From positions 558,001 through 622,000 of the forward strand of contig NZ_JPOO01000003.1 of assembly GCF_000733925.1 (NCBI RefSeq): a stretch of DNA of 64,000 nt. Reading direction: 5' to 3'. Source of the DNA: Arenibacter algicola (GTDB lineage Bacteria; Bacteroidota; Bacteroidia; Flavobacteriales; Flavobacteriaceae). Shown here in pieces: positions 54,152 to 62,287 of the stretch (position 1 is the first letter of the stretch; each line of letters begins with the position of its first letter). The notes beneath the pieces were generated by a model. It was not told the origin of the DNA, ran no database searches, and saw nothing but the letters and a program-made list of their open reading frames with translations. The position numbers and the translations under genes are program-made.

Positions 54152-55234
54152 TTGCAGATGGACATCAATAGATATCAAAGACAGACCATTTTAAGGGAAT
54201 TTGGACCGGAAGCCCAACAAAAGCTGAAAGACTCCAGTGTCCTAGTGGTCGGTGCCGGGGGTTTGGGAATTCCAGCGCTTTTATATCTGAATGCCATGGG
54301 GGTTGGTACCATAGGCATAGTAGAACAGGATATTGTTGAAATTACCAACCTACAGCGCCAGGTACTTTATACCGAAGGAGATTTAGGAAAGCCAAAAATT
54401 GAAGTGGTGCTGGAGCGATTAAAAAGACAAAATTCAAGTACAAATTTTAAGCCTTTTGACACCTTTCTTACCCGGCACAACGCCTTGGAAATTATAGCTC
54501 AATTTGATATTGTGGTAGATGGTTCCGATAATTTCCCGACTCGATATCTGATCAACGATGCCTGTGTAATCCTAAAAAAACCTTTTGTTTCCGGTGCCAT
54601 TCAAGGCTTTGAGGGACAACTTAGTGTCTTTAATTATCAAGGCGGCCCTACCTATAGGTGTCTGTTTCCCAACATGCCTAGCGCGGAAGAAATTCCGAAT
54701 TGTAACGAGAACGGGGTATTGGGGGTAATTCCGGGTATCATAGGAAATCTTCAGGCATTGGAAGTGGTAAAAGCAGTTAGCGGAATAGGAGATGTTCTTA
54801 ATGGCAAACTATTGTTGTTCAATGGGTTACATCAATCTTATCAAACCATTAATTTCAATCTACAACCTCAGAATACAGCCATAAAAAAACTTCTAAAATC
54901 CTATGGTTCAGAGGCATGTGAAATACACCAAAACATCAGCGTAGAAGAATTGGAAAAAATATTGAAAGATCAAAAGCATGTTCAAATAATCGATGTAAGA
55001 ACGAAAAAAGAATTTGAGAATTTTCCATTGCCCCAAGCGAAAGCGCTTAATATTCCCTTGAACGAATTAAAGGGCCGGATAAAGGAATTGAACTCCCAAA
55101 GTCCAATATATCTCCTCTGCCAATCCGGAACGAGAAGTGATATGGCAGTAAGAATGTTGGAAGAATTAAATCCCAAACTTGAACTTTATAATATTGTAGG
55201 GGGAGTGGATCGATTCCTTGCCCTTCAAAATTAA
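54152..55234 (+). CDS. MoeB/ThiF-type E1 with rhodanese domain, zinc motif missing
   Basis: A 360-residue protein with an adenylating E1 domain (VVGAGGLGIPALLYLNAMGVGTIGIVEQDIVEITNLQRQVLY, and VVDGSDNFPTRYLINDACV) and a C-terminal rhodanese domain with the active Cys loop YLLCQSGTRSDMA. It should adenylate MoaD, and the rhodanese domain can supply sulfur. The usual zinc CxxC near GPCYRCLFP is TYRC here, and the second CxxC before the rhodanese domain is absent. It is in the Moco gene row, so MoaD is the likely partner. Confidence 0.86.
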   Translation: MQMDINRYQRQTILREFGPEAQQKLKDSSVLVVGAGGLGIPALLYLNAMGVGTIGIVEQDIVEITNLQRQVLYTEGDLGKPKIEVVLERLKRQNSSTNFKPFDTFLTRHNALEIIAQFDIVVDGSDNFPTRYLINDACVILKKPFVSGAIQGFEGQLSVFNYQGGPTYRCLFPNMPSAEEIPNCNENGVLGVIPGIIGNLQALEVVKAVSGIGDVLNGKLLLFNGLHQSYQTINFNLQPQNTAIKKLLKSYGSEACEIHQNISVEELEKILKDQKHVQIIDVRTKKEFENFPLPQAKALNIPLNELKGRIKELNSQSPIYLLCQSGTRSDMAVRMLEELNPKLELYNIVGGVDRFLALQN

Positions 55235-55279
55235 AACCATTTTTTACAATTACCATAAATTTCCACAACACTAAACAAT

Positions 55280-56146
55280 ATGGCGAAGCATTACGACCTA
55301 GAGCGATTGGGATACCAGAAAGAAGATATCCTTTTAATGATACATGCGGATGACGCCGGACTATCATGTTCAGAAAATGCGGCTACCATAGAAGCCCTGG
55401 AAACAGGTATTGTAAATTCCTATAGTATTATGGTCCCCTGTCCTTGGTTCTGGGATATGGCTCATTTCGCCAAACAGCATCCCCAGTACGACTGTGGAAT
55501 CCATTTAACATTGACCTGCGAATGGAAACAATATAAATTTGGACCGGTGCTGCCTTATTCAGAGGTCTCAAGTTTGGTGGACAAACAGGGTTTTTTCCAT
55601 GCCAAGAGAGATTTGGTAAAGAAATATGCCAAACCCCAAGAGGTTAAAAAGGAGCTCAAGGCCCAAATTGATAGGGCATTGGCCGCTGGAATTAAACCAA
55701 CCCATTTGGACTCCCATATGTACACCCTGGGCCTCACCAAGGAACTCCTAGCCGTTTACAGGGAATTGGGGAGGGAATACCAGTTACCTATTTTTTTAAG
55801 CGATCAGCTGATGAGAGAGGTAGGTAATCCTGACTCGCTTCAGGAAGGGGACAACTTGGTAAATGCAGTACATATAGGCAATTATAAAGCTATGGAAAGT
55901 ACAGGTTTGGATGAATTGTACACTCAGCAACTAAAAAGCCTAAAAGCGGGATTCAATATGATTTTGATCCATCCAGCTTTTGACAATATGGAAATGAAAC
56001 AAGTCTGTGTTGACCATCCCAATTTTGGTTCCCTATGGCGCCAAATGGATTTTGATTTTTTTACAGATCCCAATACGTTAAGCTTACTTAAGGAAAGGAA
56101 CATTAAACCCATAACTTGGAGAGAAATACAGAAGATAAGCCTTTAA
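55280..56146 (+). CDS. YdjC/ChbG-type deacetylase
   Basis: A 288-residue protein of the YdjC/ChbG deacetylase fold: the early metal-binding Asp pair IHADDAGLSCSENAATIEALETGIV, CGIHLTLTCEW with its catalytic His, and LDSHMYTLGLTKELL. This family removes acetyl groups from N-acetylated sugars such as chitooligosaccharides. It sits in the middle of the molybdenum cofactor gene row with no sugar genes next to it, so its place is odd. Confidence 0.84.
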   Translation: MAKHYDLERLGYQKEDILLMIHADDAGLSCSENAATIEALETGIVNSYSIMVPCPWFWDMAHFAKQHPQYDCGIHLTLTCEWKQYKFGPVLPYSEVSSLVDKQGFFHAKRDLVKKYAKPQEVKKELKAQIDRALAAGIKPTHLDSHMYTLGLTKELLAVYRELGREYQLPIFLSDQLMREVGNPDSLQEGDNLVNAVHIGNYKAMESTGLDELYTQQLKSLKAGFNMILIHPAFDNMEMKQVCVDHPNFGSLWRQMDFDFFTDPNTLSLLKERNIKPITWREIQKISL

Positions 56147-56177
56147 CAAATCTCCTTTTAATTGTAACTTGTGTTCC

Positions 56178-57377
56178 ATGATTTCCTTTAAAGACGCTTA
56201 TCATAAAGTTTTGGCCCTCTATCAGGATTTTGGCCTTGAACAGATTCCCCTGGAAACTGCTATGGGCAGAGTACTTGCCGAAGATATTGTAGCCGATAGA
56301 AATTTCCCTCCTTTTAATAGGGCCACCAAAGACGGTATTGCTATAAATTACGATGCCATTGAAAACGGCCTGACCTCTTTTAAAATAGAAGGGGTATTGG
56401 CCGCCGGCATGCCATCCCAACAATTAAAGGACACTTCCAATTGTATTGAAATAATGACCGGGGCAGTGGTTCCCAACAATGCGGACACAGTGGTAATGTA
56501 CGAACATCTGATTATTGAAAACGGGGCGGCCACCCTTACCAAAAACCCAAACAGGGGACAGGACATTCACTTGGACGGAAGTGATCAGAAAAAAGGGGAT
56601 CTGGTTTTGAAAAAACACTGCATTTTATCAGCCTCCGAAATTGGGGTCTTGGCAGCTGTGGGCAAAGCATCAGTTAAAGTTCGCAAACTACCCAAAGTGG
56701 CAATTGTATCTACAGGGAACGAATTGGTGGAGGTCGAAGAAATCCCCTTACCCCACCAAATACGCAAATCCAATATCCATACCCTTTACGCTGCCCTGTC
56801 AGAAGAGGGTATTGTCCCGACCAAGCTTCATCTGCCAGATGAAAAAGCCAGTATAAAAAAAGCACTTGACAATACTTTACGGGAGCATAAGGCCGTCCTT
56901 TTAAGCGGCGGGGTGTCCAAAGGCAAGTTCGACTTCCTTCCACAAGTACTGGAAGAATTGGGCGTAGAAAAGATATTTCACGGGGTATACCAACGCCCGG
57001 GAAAACCGTTTTGGTTCGGAATCCAACGAGAAACAAAAACAGTAGTTTTTTCATTTCCCGGTAACCCGGTATCCACCTTTGCAAACTATAATGTCTACTT
57101 TAAGGATTGGCTAAGACGTTCCTTGGGCCTTCCCCTACCAAAAATTGATGTAATTTTAAAGGAAGCCGTTGCCGTAAAGGGAGATTTAACCCTGTTATTA
57201 AGGGTGAAAATAATGTTTAATCGAGGGCATTTGGTAGCAACCTTGGTAAAAGAGAATGGATCTGGTGACCTTTGCAGCTTGGTGATTACGGATGGATTTA
57301 TAGTGCTCGAACCAAAAATTGATGCGTATGAAGTAGGGGAGTTGGTCCCCTTTGTCCCTACCAGAGATTTATTATAA
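56178..57377 (+). CDS. moeA: Molybdopterin molybdenumtransferase
   Basis: Inserts molybdate into adenylated molybdopterin. The 399-residue protein has a MoeA N-terminal domain (ETAMGRVLAEDIVADRNFPPFNRATKDGIAI), the central AIVSTGNELVEVEE / LLSGGVSKGKFDFLPQVLEELGVEKIFHGVYQRPGKPFWFG region and a C-terminal beta domain. I chose ATG 56178 (MISFKDAYHKVL) rather than a TTG three codons earlier. It ends 2 bases before the xdhC-like gene. Confidence 0.92.
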   Translation: MISFKDAYHKVLALYQDFGLEQIPLETAMGRVLAEDIVADRNFPPFNRATKDGIAINYDAIENGLTSFKIEGVLAAGMPSQQLKDTSNCIEIMTGAVVPNNADTVVMYEHLIIENGAATLTKNPNRGQDIHLDGSDQKKGDLVLKKHCILSASEIGVLAAVGKASVKVRKLPKVAIVSTGNELVEVEEIPLPHQIRKSNIHTLYAALSEEGIVPTKLHLPDEKASIKKALDNTLREHKAVLLSGGVSKGKFDFLPQVLEELGVEKIFHGVYQRPGKPFWFGIQRETKTVVFSFPGNPVSTFANYNVYFKDWLRRSLGLPLPKIDVILKEAVAVKGDLTLLLRVKIMFNRGHLVATLVKENGSGDLCSLVITDGFIVLEPKIDAYEVGELVPFVPTRDLL

Positions 57378-57379
57378 TT

Positions 57380-58390
57380 ATGACACACGAACTAAAAAAA
57401 ATTATTAGGGAATATCAGTCGGCCACATCAAAAGGGCTAAAATGTGTTTTGGCCACCGTAGTGGCACTGGACGGCTCCTCTTACCGAAGACCTGGAGTAA
57501 GGATGTTGATTCTGGAAGACGGACATATGATTGGCGCAGTAAGTGGTGGATGTGTTGAAAAGGAAGTAGTAAGACAGGCCCAGTCCGTTTTTGCCGATGA
57601 TATATCCAAGGTAATGACCTATGACGGTCGATATAGACTTGGGTGTGAGGGTATTCTTTATATTTTACTGGAGGCCTTTAGACCAGATAAGGCATTCTTG
57701 GAAACCTTTGAACAAACCATTGCATCAAGACATCATTTTAGAATACAATCCTTTTTTGAAAAAAAGGAGGGCTCCAATGCCAACTACGGCTCCATGGTCA
57801 TATTTGGTCAAGAGCAATTGCCCCTATTGCCAGGGTTCCATACCCAAGAGAAGCTTGAGGTATTTGAGCAAAGCATGAAACCCTGTTTTAAACTATTCAT
57901 CATCGGAGCCGAGCATGATAGCGTACAGTTATGCAATTTTGCCGCCATGGCAGGCTGGGAAGTTACCATCGTAGCTGACCCATCCGAAGAAAAGAATATT
58001 TTGGATTTTGAAGGTGCCCATGACTTTCTGGGAATCTTACCAGAAAGCTTTCCGTTGGCCGAAGTTGACCAGCATACTGCCATTATTCTAATGAACCACA
58101 GCTATTCCAAAGACTTAAAGTATTTATTGACATTAAAGGATTCAAAACCCATATATTTAGGACTTTTAGGTCCATTTAGAAGGCGGGAAAAACTTTTTAA
58201 CGAACTAATGGAACTAAGCCCGGAGATCTCGTACGAATTTCTGGACGGTATCCACGGTCCGGCCGGACTCAACATAGGCGCCGAGACCCCTCAGGAAATT
58301 GCCATTTCCATAGTTGCCGAAATTTTATCGGTGATCAGGAAAAAGGAACCTATGCTCCTTAAGAATAAAGAAACTGGGATTCACGATTGA
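57380..58390 (+). CDS. xdhC: XdhC/CoxI-family Moco chaperone
   Basis: A 336-residue protein of the XdhC group, which binds molybdenum cofactor and delivers it, often sulfurated, to xanthine dehydrogenase-type enzymes. The N-terminal XdhC-CoxI domain has VLATVVALDGSSYRRPGVRMLILEDG and GAVSGGCVEKEV. The C-terminal Rossmann half has FIIGAEHDSVQLCNFAAMAGWEVTIVADP and YLGLLGPFRRREKL. Its stop codon TGA overlaps the ATG of the next gene (TGATG), which suggests coupled translation. Confidence 0.9.
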   Translation: MTHELKKIIREYQSATSKGLKCVLATVVALDGSSYRRPGVRMLILEDGHMIGAVSGGCVEKEVVRQAQSVFADDISKVMTYDGRYRLGCEGILYILLEAFRPDKAFLETFEQTIASRHHFRIQSFFEKKEGSNANYGSMVIFGQEQLPLLPGFHTQEKLEVFEQSMKPCFKLFIIGAEHDSVQLCNFAAMAGWEVTIVADPSEEKNILDFEGAHDFLGILPESFPLAEVDQHTAIILMNHSYSKDLKYLLTLKDSKPIYLGLLGPFRRREKLFNELMELSPEISYEFLDGIHGPAGLNIGAETPQEIAISIVAEILSVIRKKEPMLLKNKETGIHD

Positions 58391-59004
58391 TGCCCAAAAA
58401 ACTAAAAATAGCGATTTTGATCATGGGGGCCGGTACTTCCTCCCGCATGAAGGCCATAAAGCAACTGCTCCCCTGGGGAGACAGCACTTTCATTGGCAAT
58501 GCCTTAAAAAATGCACAAAGTTCCAAGGCTAGCACCGTACTGACCGTTTTGGGGGCCAATGCCGCTGAAATAAAAAAGGTTACCGATTTTTCGGCTACTC
58601 AAGCCGTACTTAACCCCAACTGGAAAATGGGATTGGGGAATTCGATTGCCTTCGGCACCAAACAGCTTCTGGAGCAGGACCAAGACTATGATGGTATTTT
58701 AGTGATGCTGGCAGACCAACCCTTGATAGATGAACCATATTTAAATACGTTGATCGATACTTTTTCCAATTCCGAAAACAGCATTGTGGCCACCAAATAT
58801 GATAATAGGGTAGGAGTGCCCGCTATTTTTAGAAAAATCCATTTTGATGCCCTCCAGGAATTGAATTCCGATTATGGGGCCAAGGAAATTATAAAAACAC
58901 ATCTTAAGGATGTTTTAAGTATTTCCGCTGACGGAAAAGAGCTGGATATTGATACTAAGGACGAATACGAGAAGGTGAGAAGGGACCTAGATTCCGGAGA
59001 CTAG
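58390..59004 (+). CDS. mocA: MocA-like molybdenum cofactor cytidylyltransferase
   Basis: A 204-residue nucleotidyltransferase with the signature ILIMGAGTSSRMKAIKQLLPWGD and the metal site VMLADQPLID. With XdhC upstream and a molybdenum hydroxylase in the same row, it fits the MocA group that adds CMP to make the cytosine dinucleotide cofactor used by IorAB- and Cox-type enzymes. The start ATG overlaps the xdhC stop codon. Confidence 0.86.
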   Translation: MPKKLKIAILIMGAGTSSRMKAIKQLLPWGDSTFIGNALKNAQSSKASTVLTVLGANAAEIKKVTDFSATQAVLNPNWKMGLGNSIAFGTKQLLEQDQDYDGILVMLADQPLIDEPYLNTLIDTFSNSENSIVATKYDNRVGVPAIFRKIHFDALQELNSDYGAKEIIKTHLKDVLSISADGKELDIDTKDEYEKVRRDLDSGD

Positions 59005-59054
59005 AGCCTGGACACTTGGCTATTCCCAAATTCCTCTACATTGTTTCATAATAG

Positions 59055-59640
59055 AGTTGGCAGCGGCGGTTGGCAGTAGGCAGGTTCAAGGAATCATATA
59101 TATTAACGCTGTCCGTTCGGAGTCGAGAACTGCATATAATCAGTACTACGGTTTAAGAGTTCAAATGCGTTGGCCAAAACCAAATACGTCATTGCGAAAT
59201 GCTAAGGCGTAGAAGCAATCTTTTTCTTAATAAGTTGGCAGTGGCGGTCGGCAGTAGGCAGGTTCAAGGTTCAAGGTTCAAAGTTCAAGGACTTATATAT
59301 TAACGTTGTCCGTTAGGGCGGAGTTGAGAACTGCATATAAGCAGTGCTGCGGTTTAAGAGTTCAAATGCGTTGGCCAAAACCAAATACGTCATTGCGATC
59401 CTGCCTATCGGTAGATAGGGAGCTAGGTAGAAGTAGCAATCTCTTTCTTATAGAGTCGGCAGTAGCGGTTGGCAGTTGGCAGTTGGCAGGTTCAAAGTTC
59501 AAATGCGTTGGCCAAAACCAAATACCTCATTGCGATCCTGCCTATCGGTAGATAGGGAGCTAGGGCGAAGAAGCAATCTTTTTCTTAATAAGTTGGCAGT
59601 AGCGGTTGGCAGTTGGCAGGTGCAAGGTTCGAGGTTCAAA
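59055..59640. repeat. Degenerate repeat array of about 3.5 long units
   Basis: Three building blocks recur in order. Block A (agttggcagtggcggttggc, plus ggcaggttcaag tracts) occurs at about 59055, 59233, 59455 and 59591. Block B (atattaacgttgtccgtta and aactgcatataa with a ggtttaagag end) occurs twice, near 59104 and 59300. Block C (ttcaaatgcgttggccaaaa, then caaatacgtcattgcg...gcaatct) occurs at about 59160, 59360 and 59500. Two of the C blocks carry the inverted repeat CCTATC GGTA GATAGG. Block C has paired ATTGC and GCAAT ends, like dispersed palindromic intergenic elements seen in other Bacteroidota. Confidence 0.8.
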
Positions 59641-59785
59641 TTTTAAAACCTTGATCCTTGAAACTGTAACCTTGAACTATAGCGCCAGCCTTATGCCAGG
59701 GATTCATTTTTCAAATATTTTTTGGCTTCAAACTTTTAGGTTGTCCGTTATATAACATAAATTTAGAATCTAATTTAATGACGAA

Positions 59786-60880
59786 ATGACTTTAAAGAAT
59801 TTAGCCCCCCTATGTATTTTGCTTATTACCTTTTCCAATGAAGCCTTGTCCCAGAACATGAGTTTCGAGGAATACAATCCTGTTTCCACCCTTAAAGTAC
59901 CTGGAAAAGAAATACATAGGGCCAAATTCCCATTTATAGATGTTCATGGCCATCAGTATCAAATGCCAACACAGGATCTTTCCCTACTTATTGCTGATAT
60001 GGATAAACTGAACTTGGCCATCATGGTCAACCTCAGTGGTGGATCGGGAGAAAGAATAAAACAATCCCTGGAAAACATAAAGAACCATTATCCCAACAGA
60101 TTTGCGGTTTTTGCCAATGTGGATTTTGACGGGGTTGGTAAACCTAGCTGGTCCGAGAAGGCCGTAGCGCAGTTGGAAGCCGATATAAAGAACGGTGCCA
60201 AGGGACTTAAGGTATACAAAAGTCTAGGTTTGCTGGATACCGATGCCTCTGGCAAGCGATTGGCCGTAGACGATGATCGTTTAAGTGCCATCTGGGAAAA
60301 ATGTGGAGAATTGGGCGTGCCTGTCCTAATACACTCAGCAGACCCGAAACCCTTTTGGGATGAGGTAAATTCCGATAACGAGAGATGGTTGGAACTAAAA
60401 ACACACCCACGTAGAAAGCGCTCGGCAACGGATCCTGCCTCTTGGGAACAGATTATAGCGGAGCAGCACAGGATGTTTAAAAAGCACCCGAAAACCAACT
60501 TTATAAATGCACATATGGGATGGTATGCCAATGATCTGGGTACTTTGGCTAGGTTAATGGACGAAATTCCCAATATGTATGTGGGTATTGGGGCCATAAT
60601 TGCAGAATTGGGCCGACAACCCAAAAATGCACATAAATTTTTTGTGAAATATCAGGACCGAGTCCTATTTGGTAAGGACAGTTGGAAACCGGAAGAATTC
60701 CCAACCTATTTTAGAGTATTGGAATCCGATGATGAATATTTTCCGTACCATAAGAAATACCACGCTTTCTGGGCCATGTACGGAATGGACTTACCGGATG
60801 AAGTCCTTAAAAAGTTATATTACAAGAATGCGTTAAAACTCATTCCTGGATTGGACAGGAGCTTATTTCCAAAGGATTAG
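59786..60880 (+). CDS. Secreted amidohydrolase (amidohydrolase_2 type)
   Basis: A 364-residue protein with a signal peptide (MTLKNLAPLCILLITFSNEALSQ) and a TIM-barrel metal hydrolase. Motifs: metal-binding FIDVHGHQYQMP, the barrel strand VPVLIHSADPKPFWDE, NFINAHMGW, and the late Asp in VLFGKDSW. This type includes decarboxylating and ring-opening enzymes as well as hydrolases, and the substrate cannot be read. The gene starts after the repeat array and stands alone. Confidence 0.83.
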   Translation: MTLKNLAPLCILLITFSNEALSQNMSFEEYNPVSTLKVPGKEIHRAKFPFIDVHGHQYQMPTQDLSLLIADMDKLNLAIMVNLSGGSGERIKQSLENIKNHYPNRFAVFANVDFDGVGKPSWSEKAVAQLEADIKNGAKGLKVYKSLGLLDTDASGKRLAVDDDRLSAIWEKCGELGVPVLIHSADPKPFWDEVNSDNERWLELKTHPRRKRSATDPASWEQIIAEQHRMFKKHPKTNFINAHMGWYANDLGTLARLMDEIPNMYVGIGAIIAELGRQPKNAHKFFVKYQDRVLFGKDSWKPEEFPTYFRVLESDDEYFPYHKKYHAFWAMYGMDLPDEVLKKLYYKNALKLIPGLDRSLFPKD

Positions 60881-60899
60881 CTATGCCCAAAAGAGTGGA

Positions 60900-61040
60900 C
60901 TATTTGCTTTCCCGGGGGCTTTGAATCTTTTCCAATTTCCCATATTCCTGAAAAATACCACAAGAATCGGGTTTTTTAACAAGGGACTGTTCCTTTTTTC
61001 TTTTAGCCAAAGCTTCAATCTGTGGTGATAAAAATGACAT
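60900..61040 (-). CDS. Possible small protein, 46 residues
   Basis: ATG at 61040 to the TAG whose complement is 60900-60902 encodes MSFLSPQIEALAKRKKEQ plus a Lys-rich tail. It is basic with an N-terminal helix and one Cys. It lies in the minus strand after the amidohydrolase gene. I saw no homologue pattern and no strong promoter, so this could be a chance open frame. Confidence 0.3.
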   Translation of the reverse strand: MSFLSPQIEALAKRKKEQSLVKKPDSCGIFQEYGKLEKIQSPRESK

Positions 61041-61530
61041 ATCTAACTTTTTTTGTTATATAAAATTACTTTTTTTTAAGAACGCCATTGGAATTAAATT
61101 GTTGTTTAATTGTTAAATTTTTTGCCTGATATCTACGACTATATCACTCCACCGACAATCCCAATGAGGATTTAAAAATATTTTACAATTAGTATTCAAA
61201 GTTGTAAAACCATCTAAATCAATAACTTATACATCATACTATAAACTAATGATCACAATTGCGATCCAATAGGCCAAATTCCCATTTTATTAGAACTTTC
61301 TACGATTATAAACATCCAGTATCTAGGATCTTGGTACTTTTTATTCCCACTTCTCAATACTCAATACTAACTTCTCAATACTCAATACTCACTTCTGTAT
61401 AATTACTTTGAAGAATCAATCGTATGTTTCATCCTATTTTAACATTTAAATCGCTGTGATTTTATATTTTTCCGCGAAAAACAAACCCATCGCATAAATA
61501 TTCCGTAGGTAGAGTATAAAAAAGGTATCC
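61041..61530. other. Intergenic region with a short tandem repeat
   Basis: About 490 A/T-rich bases. A 21-base unit (acttctcaatactcaatact plus one base) is repeated in tandem at 61349-61369 and 61370-61390, with a partial third copy (acttct) at 61391. I found no RNA gene or other coding frame. It must hold the promoter for the His-rich gene at 61531. Confidence 0.45.
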
Positions 61531-62076
61531 GTGACCAAGAAAAATGAAAAAGGCCTTAGGCCGTGGTTGGTTAGAAGTGTAGCTGTCTTTATGGGCATCT
61601 GCTATCTCATGGCCCCCATGCAGCAGGAGGTTACGGAACTGATGCACTTTTTGTCCCATAGACTTCATCAAGGATTAGGTCATCACTCCATTGCCTCCCA
61701 CACCCACGATTTTCATGACCATGACAGGCAGGATAAAGCCCAAGATGGGACATTAACCTATTCCACAGAAGCCCACGAGCATAAAGGAGCAAATGAAATA
61801 GCCCTACATGGCCATCCCCAGTCACACAATTCAGAATCCCACAGTCATGAGATTATAGATTTTATGAGTATGGCTTTTAGTGCTTCAATCCCAACCCACC
61901 ATGAAAACGACAAGATTAAGCTACAATCCGATTTGGACAAGCACCTAGTGGTTTACACTAATAGTCATATCCAAACTATCCCGGCCTTTGTAAAAACCTA
62001 TTTTTCCAACCTAAAGGAAAACACCTCAAAAGGAATTCAATTTCTCATTGTACCTCCTCCAAAGCCCATTTATTAA
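61531..62076 (+). CDS. His-rich exported or membrane-anchored protein
   Basis: A 181-residue protein from GTG 61531. Its N-terminus has a hydrophobic segment (WLVRSVAVFMGICYLMAPM, about 12-30). Residues about 38-110 are rich in His, with motifs such as LSHRLHQGLGHHS, SHTHDFHDHDRQDK and SHSHEI, a composition typical of metal-binding or metal-sensing proteins. It lies 211 bases upstream of a TonB receptor gene, so both probably serve metal uptake or sensing. The family is not recognised. Confidence 0.75.
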   Translation: MTKKNEKGLRPWLVRSVAVFMGICYLMAPMQQEVTELMHFLSHRLHQGLGHHSIASHTHDFHDHDRQDKAQDGTLTYSTEAHEHKGANEIALHGHPQSHNSESHSHEIIDFMSMAFSASIPTHHENDKIKLQSDLDKHLVVYTNSHIQTIPAFVKTYFSNLKENTSKGIQFLIVPPPKPIY

Positions 62077-62287
62077 TTTTTGGAACGTAATAATTTCTAA
62101 AAGGCATCCAACATCCAATACTGGATATATTGGTTCGCTTCTACATTGTTATTATCCAATTCTGAAACACTTTAAAGAAAAGACATTCAACCCAATCCCT
62201 TTTATGGCCATTGGTTTTAGAGGGATAGTTATGTCCAAATTATATGTCAAGAATAGCAGGCCGCTATTCGGAATAAAAAATAAAACT

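Noticed and set aside
59306..59551. 81-residue open frame
   Set aside because: It lies wholly inside the degenerate repeat array and translates repeated blocks, so it is not a protein gene.
59055..59640. Possible CRISPR array
   Set aside because: Units are long, unequal and degenerate in their repeats, and there are no uniform spacers or cas genes.
60088..60624. 178-residue open frame opposite the amidohydrolase gene
   Set aside because: Lies inside a gene with clear metal-binding motifs on the other strand; this is a shadow.
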